From contig JAIGNY010003255.1 of the NCBI GenBank assembly GCA_020152595.1, positions 1-64,000 on the forward strand: a stretch of 64,000 nucleotides of DNA. The letters are read 5' to 3'. The DNA is from Chiridota heheva (lineage: Eukaryota > Echinodermata > Holothuroidea > Apodida > Chiridotidae). The translations under genes and the position numbers were made by a program. Positions 1-11,012 of the stretch are shown in pieces (within the stretch, counting starts at the first letter, position 1; every line of letters begins with the position of its first letter). The notes under the pieces are model-generated. The model saw nothing but the letters and a program-made list of their open reading frames with translations, did no database searches and was not told the DNA's origin.

Positions 1-107
1 TGGTGGTCGCGTTGATGCACGTGAAGAGGACTAGGGGTGAACAAAGTAGCTGCCCCTCGCACACAAGAGGTATCCTTTTGTGCAAAGGTGTTATGGACAG
101 TCCGTGA

Positions 108-115
108 TGACGTCA
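108..115. promoter_or_regulatory. CRE-type palindrome TGACGTCA, conserved in both duplication copies
   Basis: A perfect TGACGTCA palindrome. The same octamer is present at 23716-23723 in copy 2 although flanking bases differ. It is the consensus for CREB/ATF-type factors. No transcript is visible nearby, so a regulatory role is only inferred. Confidence 0.25.
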
Positions 116-1689
116 CGGATGGTCTTCTGATACGCACATTATATCATGGGTGGAATATTGTGATATATATAGTAACTGAACCTAATTTCGTGCACCACTA
201 ATTTCGTGCACACCCCTATATTATGTACGATTCCATCTAGTTTTAGCAACCAATTTCGAACATTTGGACCTACGAGCTGAAACACATTTCAAATTGTAAA
301 AATGACGCTTCCTGGGGTAGGGGAGAAAATACAATATAACTACATCCTAAAAATATGTTTTCCTTTTAAAAAATTACTGGTCCAATTGCCTTCCATAAAA
401 CAGCAATTTTTCCTTCTCATCGAACACACACTGTCTGCTATCACTGACGTTGGGATGAAGGACGTTTTATCATGTAATGATGGCCTAAGCTATAATAAAA
501 AGTTTAAACAAAGGTCACATCGGGTCCAAAAGTGATGAATATTTAAACTTTAATAAAGCTAAACTTTAACTTAAGGCTATGACATTTACAAAAGTTGATT
601 TCCGTCCGCAATGAGTGTGTGAAAATTATATATTTTCTTATAGCATTTTTATTCAAATGAATAATATGTGAGCATTAATGCACAAAAAAGAGGATTAAAG
701 AAACGAATGAAAGGTCTAGGTAGATTTTTTTCATCAGTGGCAGATATCACTAAAAAAAGCTTTTGCAGAATGTTTTTTAGTACGATTGCTTGTTAAACTT
801 ATGCCTCCCCTCTCCTCCCCGGCCATTGTAAAGACTCGGAAGAGTGATTTTCAACCTTTTTGCTTTCTGACTTTTCATGGAAAAGTTTCTTTTTTATTCA
901 TCACAGTTACAAAAATGGTAGTTTAGTGAAATCTTCAAATAATTTTTAAAAGGCAAGTTCTCATTTGTTGATAAGATTGTTGCCATTTTCTTTCTTAAGT
1001 GATGCACAAAATTAGGTTCCCCCCATGCTACCTATTTTCACTATTGAATTCAAAACAGGCTGCTCCCAGCCCCAAAGCTCAACAAGCAGTAATATTTTAA
1101 CGATACAACTATATCCTGCCATCTCAATGCATCTAATACAGACGAATATTACATTGTTATGAGCCGGGCAGGGGACGGGTAAAGCAGAGAATCAAGCGAA
1201 TGAGTATAAAGATTTGTGCTAGGAGGGCACTTGCACTTTTGAAGGATGACCTGCAATTTGGTAACAACTACTGTTGCAAGAAAATATGAACAACAGAAAA
1301 ACTGATTATGTCCACTGAAACTGATAATTAGAAAAAAATCAAATAAAATATCGCAAGATGACTTTTATTTCACGATTCAGGGCACCCCAGCCTCGCTGTG
1401 GACCCCCTTTTTGAAGATTGAGTAATCATCTCAATAAATTGATGAAAATTATTTTGTTCTTTCCAATTTCATTCAACTTTAATATCAATCTTTATGGACA
1501 AATTGTATCCTTTAAATTTGAAAATTGGAAACAGAAATCCCTAACGGAACTTTGTCGTGTGGACCTAAGGACGAAATAAAAGAGTTGTCGGGACCAGGTC
1601 TGATCAGTTCAAGATCAGTATCAAAAAATAAAAATATGACAAATATATTATCTCGAGGGCCATTGAAACCGCTTTAAATAGTGGAAGAA

Positions 1690-2080
1690 AACACCAAAAA
1701 TTGCCCATAAATGAAAGAAATTGCTCGAAAATCAAAGATATTGACAAAAAGTGAAAAAAAAAAAATTCCCGAAAATTAAAGATAATTGTCGAAAAATTAA
1801 AGAAAATATTACACAAAATGGATTAAATTAAAACAATTTGCAGAAAATTGAAAGAAAATATCCCAAAATTAAAAAAAAACAAAAATTGAAAAGAATTGCC
1901 GCAAAAATGAAAAGAAATTGTTAGAAAATTACCCAAAATTTATAGAACATTGTCTGAAAATCAAAGAAAATTGCTTTTAAAAGTAAGAAATTGAAGAAAA
2001 TTACCTGAAAATTGGAAGAAAATTTGCCAAAAATTGAAACAAATTTCCAAAAATGAAAGAAAGATTAGAAATTTACCCAA
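1690..2080. repeat. Dispersed AATT-rich periodic repeat block
   Basis: Degenerate run of short phrases such as AAAATTGAAAGAAAATTTCC recurring roughly every 20 nt. Related blocks occur at 19560-19990, 20760-21240, 25310-25530, 25935-26170, 38540-38970, 39210-39400, 50450-50720, 56040-56300 and 62640-62900, in both orientations. The first part (1690-1800) is absent from copy 2. No coding potential is seen. Confidence 0.75.
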
Positions 2081-2507
2081 TTGTTTGTATTATTCGCTTA
2101 AGGCCATGCAGGCTATAAGGACCAGATAACAGTATAAACAAAATCATCACCAAATTTAGGCGATATTTCACTATCTTCTTCTATTTATTTATTATTTTTT
2201 TTTTTGATGGGAGGATTGGTAGGGGTTGAGCCAGGGACGTAGCTTGAAATATGAAAGGAAAAGGACCCATGTAGATTGAGCTGATTTGTCGAAAAATCAA
2301 TCTAAGTTTTCATATAATTGGCAATAAAATATCAGAAATCGAAATGATACATCAGTACATTCCATAATCAAAATGTTACAGTTTTCATTAAGTCACTAAA
2401 GGAGGAAGTGACAGCTCCCATTGACCCCTGGCTACATCCCTGTCAGGGCAAATGAAAATTATTTTTCTTCGGGAGAATTTGTCTTACATCCTACAAATTT
2501 GCACTGA

Positions 2508-4512
2508 TATTACTAAGCCACTGATATTACTGGCTTATATTACTAAGCCAAAAACATAAGTCCTTCTTACACTGGGAACGCTTTGAGTGCCTACTACTCC
2601 GCAAGATGCCTTCCTATCTGTCTACAGTGTTTACGGAGGAACATATCTCAATGAGGATTATCAACAAGCGCAGGAGGTCTGGAGGGCATTCGAATGTGAT
2701 TTTATGGGAGATTATCACGACCTACCTGCGGACTGATGTGCTTCTACTAGCTGATGTCTTCGAAATATATCGAAAGACCTGCTTGTGGCAGTATGGTCTG
2801 GATCCAGCACACTATTATACACGCCCTGGATTATATTTGGGGTGCACTCTTAAAATATACAGGTGTAGAATTGGAACTGTTGACCTGACTAAGACATGCA
2901 CTTGTTCTTTGAGAAAGGCATGAGAGGTGGCATTTCCATAGTATCCAAGCGCTGTGCTAAAGCCAACAAGCCAGACGTCTCAGGCTATGATGATTCCAAG
3001 CCTAACAACCATATTCTTTACCTAGATGCAAATAACCTGTATGGTTGGGCAATGAGTCAAGCGCTACCCGGGTGGATTCGAATGGGTGGATGAAGTGCCC
3101 TTGCTGGATACGCTTTCACCCGATGCAGAAAAAGGGTTACATACTCGAGGTGGACCTTGAGTATCCTCAAAATTTACACGGCGTCCACAATGCGTACCCA
3201 CTTGCTCCGGAACGTATGAAGGGGTCCAAGGAGTGCTGTCAGATTATCATAAAGGGCTTCTAAACTCGTCAACTGATGTTAAAAAAGTTGGTTCCTAATC
3301 TCTGCGATAAAAAACGCTGCTCCTTGTGCACTACCAAATCTACAGCTCTACCTCGCTCTAGGTATCAAGCTGACGAAAATACATCGTGCAGTTCGATTCG
3401 ACCAAAGCAAGTGGATGGAACCCTACATCAGAATGAATACAAAACTCTGCAAGAAGGCCAAGATCAAATTTGAGAAGGACTTCTACAGACTGAAGAACAA
3501 TAGCGTCTTTGGTAAGACTATGGAAAATCTGCGTAAGCGTGTAGACGTCAAACTCGTGAGAGCTTCTGAAGATGACAGCTTGGCCGGTGGTTAACTAGCC
3601 CCGCGTTTGCAAGGCATGTGGTATTTGATGATGATCTAGCTGTCTTACACATACATAAACGCCGGCTGATGCTTAACCGGCCAGTGTACGTGGATTGTGT
3701 GTCCTGGACCTGAGTAAACATCTATTGTACAACTTTTATTACAACAAGCTCAAGGAGCAATACGGGGGCGGGTGCAATCTTCTCTATGGAAATGCTGGAT
3801 AGTCTTCTACTTGAAATCCAAACCGAGGATGTATATGCTGGTATGAGTTCTGAGTCACCTCTCATGACACGAGTGATTATCCGACAGACCACTCTGCCCA
3901 CAGCATCACGAACAAAAAGGTGCTTGGCAAAATAAAAGACGAATGTCGAAGTACCCATTAACGAGTATGTAGGGCTGCGACCCAAATGTTTTCTATTCTG
4001 AAGGGAGATAGAGGCGAGATCCGAAAAGCAAAAGGTGTTAAAAAGTATGTTGTGAGAAAAAATATACGACATCAGCAGTACAAAGAAGCTTTGTATGGCA
4101 GCAAGACATTTCGTCACGGTATGAATCTATTGAGAAGCGAACACCACATTATATGTAGCATGCGAATGATTACAATTCTCTTGTCACCTCTCGATATGCA
4201 AGCGCTGGGTTGTAAAGTGGACCACTCACCACTATGGCCTTTGGCTACAGGGATTAATACAACAAAAAATATATACAAGTAAAATTGAAATATAAAAAAT
4301 AATAAAAATAAAAAAAGATGAATAGAAAATAATAATCAATAAATAAATAAAACAACACATTTTTCTGTCATAAATCTATAAAGTGTCAGAGCCCCAGTCC
4401 ACATAGTGAAATAAAAGACGATCGAAAAAGTGTCCCCCGCCTAATTAGGAAAACAAAAAACGACGCAAAAGTGACCAAAAAAGTGTCCCAGAACACCAAT
4501 TTGTATACTACT
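2508..4512 (+). mobile_element. Polinton/Maverick-type element remnant, specific to copy 1
   Basis: Segment lying between the two collinear parts of the duplication in copy 1 only. It contains a decayed protein-primed family B DNA polymerase of the kind carried by Polinton/Maverick transposons. No integrase, capsid, ATPase or terminal inverted repeat is visible, so this is a fragment. The ends are set by where homology to copy 2 stops, so the element boundaries are approximate. The last 230 bases (4280-4512) are A-rich and non-coding. Confidence 0.75.
2606..4282 (+). pseudogene. Decayed protein-primed family B DNA polymerase (Polinton-type)
   Basis: Successive frames give recognisable polymerase pieces in the right order. 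An Exo III-like motif YLRTDVLLLAD lies near 2723-2755. A motif A region with DANNLYG is near 3025. A motif B-like NNSVFGKTMENLR is near 3495-3534. A motif C region lies near 3782-3800, where the usual YGDTDS aspartates are no longer readable and the frame is broken. The tail around 4000-4280 resembles the C-terminal end of the family. Exo I and Exo II are missing, so the 5' half is truncated. At least five frame changes and several stops show it is dead. The family assignment rests on motif order and spacing known for Polinton polymerases; no database search was possible. Confidence 0.85.
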
Positions 4513-4627
4513 AGTCAAAAAGTATTTTTAATTCTCTGGAAGAAAATTTACTGAAGGGGTTTCTCTTGTACTCTATGACAAGTGTTACAACAGAGTCGGC
4601 GTATCCAGCGTACTTGATAACATTGCT

Positions 4628-4636
4628 TATAAAAGG
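4628..4636 (+). promoter_or_regulatory. TATA-like box upstream of receptor pseudogene (copy 1)
   Basis: TATAAAAGG in a stretch well conserved with copy 2 (30291-30300). It lies about 790 bp before the pseudogene start. By analogy with copy 2 it could drive a short 5' untranslated exon followed by an intron. Inference only. Confidence 0.35.
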
Positions 4637-5039
4637 TGTCCAAGGCTACGCCTCTGACTTCTTGCCCGTTGACGCCATGTGGCGAGGAAGGAGATCAACC
4701 CTGTTGATACGTGTGTCCGTGTACGTAAAAGTGTTCAGAATATTATGTTCTATTGCAATAAACCTATGAATGGGTTAATAACATGCTTCAAAGTAGAAAG
4801 CTCTAATCGTCGATACATCAGAAATGTGCCAAGATAAATAAATGCCAACCTGAAAAGAACGCTATGCCGGAAACCAAATGTAAAACATAAATCTTTATCT
4901 TTCCATCCAGGCCTGTTATACAACACAACTCGCCACCACATCCTTTGCTCTTATAGGTGTAATTAATGGCAACAATCGAGAGTATGAATAAACAGTGTCA
5001 ATATGTCCAAACAGGCCTATCGATTACTCTTTCACGGCA

Positions 5040-5285
5040 AATGTTGTCCAAGTGTAGGATAAGATTATTTTTTTTAAAAATAACATGATGGCAATTATCA
5101 GTTATTTGCCTAACATGCTGAGAGGATATATTGACTGTACTTTCCGCCAAAAGGTTGTCAGATGTAGAATGAGATTTGCTGTCAAAATGATACAATGACA
5201 TATCAGTTGTTTGTCAACAAAGAAGCAAAAAACTATTTGCATGTGCAAGTAACGTGAGATTGTTAATATTTTCGTCTTTAACTGT
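5040..5285. repeat. Diverged local tandem duplication, one unit lost in copy 2
   Basis: Two diverged units can be seen, each running from a phrase like CAAATGTTGTCCAAGTGTAGG to a phrase like GGCAATTATCAGTTATTTG. Copy 2 keeps only one unit (about 30725-30815), joined directly to GTTTAAGCAACAAGC. The region is non-coding and lies just upstream of the receptor gene. Confidence 0.5.
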
Positions 5286-5414
5286 TTAAGCAACAAGCTA
5301 TATGGTTATTTGGAATAATTTTAACGGATTACGATGTGGTTTGATGAACAACAATGGTGATTAGTGCTAGTGATTAGATTTGTAGTGAAACCTTTGATGA
5401 AATCACTTCCAGAG

Positions 5415-6956
5415 ATGTTTTTCTTGCATTGCTCTACTCTGTCAGTTATCTTATTTGACTAAGTGCATTGATATTAATTTAGAACAGTAACCAGGTATAC
5501 TTATGGGGTTGACAGGTATATTTCTCCTACAAATAGTGATTTCACTCTGTACTGTAAAGCCAAGTTTGAAAGAGTTTGAGTTAAAATCATTTGTCATTTT
5601 GAAGATAGGATCAATGCATCCAGCAATTATACACTGGTTGAAATGAATTATGCTACTCTGTCATACGGAATTAAAGGAACGATAGCATCTCATTTACATG
5701 CAAGCAAGTGTACACAATAAATGTAACAATATCTGTTTTATTGCATGTCAAGTTTCATGTAATTTCTATGGATACCAATTTTGCTTATGTGGCTGCGGAA
5801 AGATTGCATTGATCGGCGAGAATCTTAAGTTGAAGCTGTCTCAGGTAAGACAGAATCATTCCTCCATGGAGCATCAATTGACAGAAGAAGCATCATCTGT
5901 GTCCAGCTTCGTGTCATACTAGTAGTGGAAAATGGAACAGTGGGCACGAAGTTATGCACATTTGAAATGATCGAAATTAGAACAAATCTCTTTGTAACGA
6001 CACAAATATAAGCTCATCAGGATTGAAATTTAATTTGTTCTTCAACGCCAGAGGCAGAAGTTTACTTTAGTTTATCAACGTATCTACTGACACGCACCTC
6101 TTGGCACTAGCTTTGATGAATACAATGAATCAATCCCATTTGTAGATATTTCGAGCGGTTTTGGAAATTCTACACTTATTCTTCATGGAACGGAATTGAA
6201 ATATCTTAATATTACGTGTGTGAAGCGAGGTTTTTGAAAAGGGTCGACTATTTTCTTGCTGATAGGAATGATATTGCTACGTCATTGTCAACACAAAACC
6301 CATTTATAAAGCTATAGGATCAACAAGACTAATCCTTCTGGAAAGACTACTGTGATGTCTTCAATACATGGTTACAAACTAAAGAGTCATCAAAAATTGA
6401 TCGGTATACAAACAATACGGTGATGTATGACACTACACGGTTACAAACTAAAGGCTTTACAAAAGACTAATCCTTCTGAAAAAACCACGGCGATGTCTTT
6501 AACTACATGGTTAGAAACTAGCAGATTCCTTAATCAAACCACACGTTCAGTTTGACATCAGCAACTAATAAATTTGCTTTGAACCTGGGTGAAATGGCTG
6601 TGAATACCATTTCCGGCTTCACAGCACTAATAGTCATTGGGGTGGTCCTTATTTTGACAGTTGTAACTCTGTGTTGTACTGTAACATATAGAAAGTGGCT
6701 ATTGAAATAAACAGCGGATAATTACCCAACAAATTCTCCGAATTGTGACATAAACAATACTGTTGGTATAACGCTAAAAGAAATACATCATTATTTGCAA
6801 TAAATGAGCCAGAGCCAGACCAATCTCTACAGAGCACGGGTTTTGCTGAATATTCATTCACAGTTGCGGTTGATGTGCACGAAATAAATGTGAAAAACTG
6901 GTCCCGAAATGATATACAATGCAGTGTACGAACAGTCAAACGCAAATTGTGCATGA
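5415..6956 (+). pseudogene. Receptor-like gene, decayed copy of 30953-32530
   Basis: The whole length aligns with the intact gene at 30953-32530, from the signal-peptide ATG (5415) to the TGA (6954-6956). A single-base deletion near 5427 shifts the frame and leads to a TAA within about 16 codons. Later there are further indels and in-frame stops, for example TAG where the intact copy has the TGG of the third Ig-like domain, and a lost G in the codons after the transmembrane segment. Transmembrane and tail segments are still readable in pieces. Many lesions are one-base changes in short homopolymers, so some could be sequencing errors, but the number of substitutions argues for real decay. No function is expected. 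Confidence 0.9.
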
Positions 6957-7002
6957 ATAAAATAAAGTGAAATAAAGTCTAAGTCTTAATCTACTTCACT
7001 TT

Positions 7003-7399
7003 GAATTATTCATGACCTCTTAATCTTGAAATGATCCATGTACAATAATTTCATAATCAAATCATAATTTCAATTGCGTAGGTCATAAAGTGTTATACAA
7101 GTCACTATATTAATTCACCGAGAAATCCCGAAGAACAATTTTTATAGAAATTTATTGTCCCAAATCTTGGCTTAATGTTTGCGTTTTATTTATATCTGAA
7201 ATTATTCATGACTCTAAATCTTAAGAAATGATCCATATACAATGATTTTATAATCAAATTATGGTTTCTATTGCGTAGGTTGTAAAGTGTGATACGAGTC
7301 ACTATATTAATTCTGAGAAATCCCAAAGAACAATTTTTACATAGAAATTTATCGTCCCAAATCTTGAATTAATTTTGCGTTTAATTTATATCTGAGATT
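7003..7399. repeat. Two-unit tandem repeat (about 197 bp) 3' of receptor pseudogene
   Basis: Two adjacent units begin with ATTATTCATGAC and end with TTATATCTGA. They share internal phrases such as GAGAAATCCC and AACAATTTTTA. The same dimer follows the intact gene at 32578-32960, so it predates the large duplication. Confidence 0.8.
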
Positions 7400-7475
7400 G
7401 ATGAAATTATATCTAACATGTACTCTGGAATGATATTTCCAAAATGTTTCTTACACACACCTGAAACAACGCACA

Positions 7476-7485
7476 TATATAAAAG
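7476..7485 (+). promoter_or_regulatory. TATA-like box TATATAAAAG downstream of receptor pseudogene
   Basis: TATATAAAAG, identical to 33044-33053 in copy 2. About 50 bp further on both copies have CTCGTAAGTTTAG, which could be a splice donor. This could start a second transcript of the cassette, but AT-rich DNA produces such boxes by chance. Confidence 0.3.
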
Positions 7486-7499
7486 CTTGAAACTGACTA

Positions 7500-8405
7500 A
7501 GTTTATATGTTTGGTTATTACTCGTAAGTTTAGACAGAAATAAGAAGTACTGGTTTTAAAATGAAGCGAAAATATTTATCACCTCACTGTATACAGCTGA
7601 TATACTGCAGTAATATTTGTAAAGACTATACATTAGTGCAAAAATATTATGCAAATTCCTGCTTTTTAGAATTTGTAAGAGCTAGTGTTCAACTAATGTA
7701 TGCAAATGTTTCACATTGCACTGCGCTAGCTGTATATGTGATTTTTCAACAATGATTTCCCAGATCTCTCTCGTTTTATTTAAATGTAGTAATTTCATGC
7801 CCTACACTTACTATATAGGTCTAAGTATACTAGAAAGCCCAGTAAAATTATGCATCCAGAATCAGTAAGTTTACAAAATGCTTTCTGTTATTTAAACATA
7901 TATAAATAGCAACTGCATTTTTTTGTAACGGGTTCTATTTTTCTCTGTATTTACGATACGTCAAATTTTTAGTTTGAGTATAAACTGATGAATTAATTTA
8001 TTTAGCATTTACACTTTTCATTTTTAAGGTTGTAACTGTTCTATGTATAGTGTGTATGTTTTCATCGTAGCCTTTGAATATGTTCCTTCATAAAACACTG
8101 TAATTAAACTAAATGCATATAATGGCTTTTGCAAGTAAAAATTTGCTTAAAGCTTTCCAGATGTACTGTATAGGCCAATCAACTGTACAAACAAAATTAC
8201 AGGAGTAGGCCATTTGTCTTATAATTTATCAAGCAGATCCTCTTATGTTGCAACATAAATAATTGAAATAGACATATTAATCAAATGAAGAAAAAAAATT
8301 AGAAAACATTTTTCTCAAACAATTGAAACACTTTATAGTTTTTTGATACAAGTAGTATTATTTAAAATTACATGCTTGCCAGAAGCATCACGCACGTAGG
8401 CGTAT
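7500..8405. other. Non-coding stretch, conserved with copy 2
   Basis: AT-rich sequence aligned to 33070-33985. A 64-codon frame at 7561-7755 is interrupted by a TAG in copy 2, so I do not call it a gene. Nothing else is seen. Confidence 0.6.
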
Positions 8406-8408
8406 CAG

Positions 8409-8540
8409 CACGTGCTTATATGGAGGGCACGTGTTTACATGGAGGCACGTGCTACATGGAGGGCATGTGCTTACATGGAGGGGCACGTGATAGGAGTGGC
8501 ACGTGCTTATATGGAAAGGCACGTGCTTATATGGAGGGGC
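8409..8540 (+). repeat. 20-bp E-box minisatellite, eroded copy
   Basis: Seven units of the type CACGTGCTTATATGGAGGGG. Six units keep CACGTG and one has CATGTG. Core starts are 8409, 8428, 8446, 8464, 8484, 8500 and 8520, so spacing varies from 16 to 20 bp. Compare the exact 20-bp spacing at 33988-34127. Confidence 0.9.
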
Positions 8541-9201
8541 AAGACGACTTTTGGCCGAAAATAGAGCGATTGCCTGATTCTGAGATGGGGTTAAGTTGCT
8601 CAATTGTTGCATTTTGTTGAAACTTTTATACCAGTAATCAGCATTTTGGAATCAATATACGAATATACCTTATATTCAACATGCTATGTAGAAAATGAAA
8701 GTAAGAAATTTTGAAAATATAGAACACCAAATGGATGAGTTCTGGAACAACAAGAAACACTTTTTCTTTATTTTTTATCAATTCACCATTCTGCCCGAAA
8801 AACGCTGCTGCTGCCCAAAAATTGTCGATTTTTCGAAACGGTGGGGTGGGGATTTTCCATTGCCCTCCCGTTCCATACGGTTACACATCAATATCATCAT
8901 GCAGATGTAAAAGAAAGGTAGGAAGTTAATGATACTGACTTAATCAGGCTTCTACGCTGTGATTAAAGTAATTATAAAGCAAAGTTTAATAAAACGAAGA
9001 AAGGGTAAGCATGCTGAACTTCGCCCGCCCTTTTTCATTAATTCACTTTTCCTTTTGTAATTGAAAACAACAAAAAAGTAGAATGTACGGTTTCAAAAAA
9101 CAGATGCGTAGAATAAAGATAATCATTGATATTCTAAAGACGACTATATGTCATTTCATTTCCATGTATATGTGACAACAGTGATACGTCCCTTCCTTTA
9201 T

Positions 9202-9790
9202 ACCCACGTTCTATTCAATGACTACTTTAAAGGAGATACCCGTTCTATTCACTGACTACTTTAAAGGAGATACCCACGTTCTATTCAATGACTACTTTAA
9301 AGGAGATATCCACCTTCCATTCACTGACTACTTTAAAGGAGATACCTACGTTCTATTTACTGACTACTTTAAAGGAGATACCCCATTCTATTCACTGACT
9401 ACTTTAAAGGAGATACCCACGTTCTATTCGCTGACTACTTTAAAGGAGATACCCACGCTTATTCACTGACTACTTTAAAGGAGGTACCCACGTTCTGTTC
9501 ACTGACTACTTTAAAGGAAATACCCACGATCTATTCACTGACTACTTTAAAGGAGATACCCCCGCCCTATTTACTGACTACTTTAAAGGAGATACCCACG
9601 TTCTATTCGCTGACTACTTTAAAGGAGATACCACGCTTATTCACTGACTACTTTAAAGGAGGTACCCACGTTCTGTTCATTGACTACTTTAAAGGAGACA
9701 CCACGTTCTATTCGCTAATCACTTTAAAGGAGATACCACGTTCTATTCACTGACTACTTTAAAGGAAATACCTACTTTAAAGGAAATACC
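9202..9790 (+). repeat. 36-bp minisatellite (TTTAAA type), copy 1
   Basis: About 17 units of a 36-bp motif built from ACCCACGTTCTATTCACTGA followed by CTACTTTAAAGGAGAT. Copy 2 has the same number and the same order of variant units. Because 36 is a multiple of 3, some frames stay open and give 12-residue repeat ORFs; I regard these as artefacts. Several CCC-to-CC losses distinguish this copy. Confidence 0.95.
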
Positions 9791-9796
9791 CAAAAT

Positions 9797-9850
9797 AAAT
9801 GCTTTAAAGTAGTCCGTGAATAGAAATTCACGGACTACTTTAAAGCATTT
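9797..9850. repeat. Perfect 25-bp inverted repeat with 4-nt loop at array end
   Basis: Arms 9797-9821 and 9826-9850 are perfectly complementary and are separated by AGAA. The right arm is a near copy of the minisatellite unit and the left arm is that unit inverted, so the array ends in a fold-back. Confidence 0.9.
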
Positions 9851-9859
9851 GGTGACCGG

Positions 9860-10490
9860 AAAGTTAGGGTTTTATTTTTCAACGACTCGCATATCATAAT
9901 TAACTAAATGAAGGTTGTTGTATTTCAAAATCTCTTGGCTTAGAAAAAACAGACGCCCTCGCTTTTCGCCCTAGAGCTCCTTCAGGACGTACAATATTCT
10001 TCTATTAAATAACGATGTGTTAATGTCGTACTCATCCCCTATTTACACGACATCAGATAATATCCTATTCTTGCTAAACGTCGGTACGTCGCATTCTTTC
10101 TACCTTTGATTTCTTACCCGACCGCCGTAATTGCTCTTGTATCCATTATTATGCAATAGTCCAGCCTGTCTTATTCCGTAATCCTTGCATGGCAATGAAA
10201 CAACAAGTACGAAAGGGTGGCACCATTTTGTGTATTTGTACGGCTTATATTTACACTATATCATGACGACAACAGAAATGAAAGTTCGTTCCTAATGTTT
10301 TTCATGACGGCCGTAATTCGATTACTCCTCTTCGCTGGCTTGCTTTTTATATATTTTTGACAGAATAGTCCTCGTTCCTTACATACCAGTTTTATTGATG
10401 TACTTTTCATATATTTTACAGGGGGTAAGAGGATACTAGGATTTAGGTCTTTTGATACACATTCTAGATTTGATTTTTTTGTCTTATTTG
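9860..10490. other. Non-coding stretch, conserved with copy 2
   Basis: Aligned to 35470-36110. No convincing exon or repeat seen. It ends in a strong polypyrimidine tract leading to the acceptor at 10494. Confidence 0.5.
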
Positions 10491-10494
10491 ACAG

Positions 10495-10789
10495 CACACA
10501 AATTTGCGTGTGTACGCTATACTGCTATATGGAAACGCTTTACTTAAACATTATTCAAATACTGATCAATAATGACCGTCGCCAATGCTTAGCTATCCGT
10601 TGTGGAAAATCATTCATGAAAACAACGGAGACTTTTATCTTCAAAGTATAACTCGTTCGACAAGAGAGTTACTGTTATTCTGGAGTCCGTAGATTCCTTT
10701 GTCCCTCAATTCACTGAAAATCTCTTTGAAGACATAGAAAAAGATGGTTAAATCCATCCGAGCCATTAGGACCATATCTCCGGCAATAG
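10495..10789 (+). pseudogene. Decayed counterpart of candidate exon 36114-36408
   Basis: Begins after a polypyrimidine tract and TTTGACAG, as in copy 2. The frame that is open for 98 codons in copy 2 is broken here, for example at TTCAAAGTATAA and by a lost base near 10725. It ends at the same TAG in the first unit of the 24-bp array. Both the receptor and this exon are broken in copy 1. Confidence 0.5.
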
Positions 10790-11012
10790 GTCCAACCATA
10801 TCCCCGGCAATATACCCGACCATATCCCTGGCAATATGCCCGACTATATCCCCGGAAATATGCCCGGCAATATTCCAGACCATATCCCCGGCAATATGAC
10901 CGACCATATCCTCGGCAGTATGCCCAACCATATCCCCCGGCAATATGCCCAACCATATCCCCGGCAATATGTCCGACCATATCCAGGCAATATGCCCGAC
11001 CATATCTATGGC
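10771..11012 (+). repeat. 24-bp minisatellite, copy 1 (about 10 units)
   Basis: Units of CATATCCCCGGCAATATGCC plus CGAC. Copy 2 has about 12 units; two units of the left part are extra there. Long frames on both strands through this array come from the 24-bp period and lack of stop codons, not from genes. Confidence 0.9.

Noticed and set aside
7561-7755. 64-codon frame downstream of a TATA-like box
   Set aside because: Copy 2 has an in-frame TAG at the matching place although the nucleotide sequence is well conserved.
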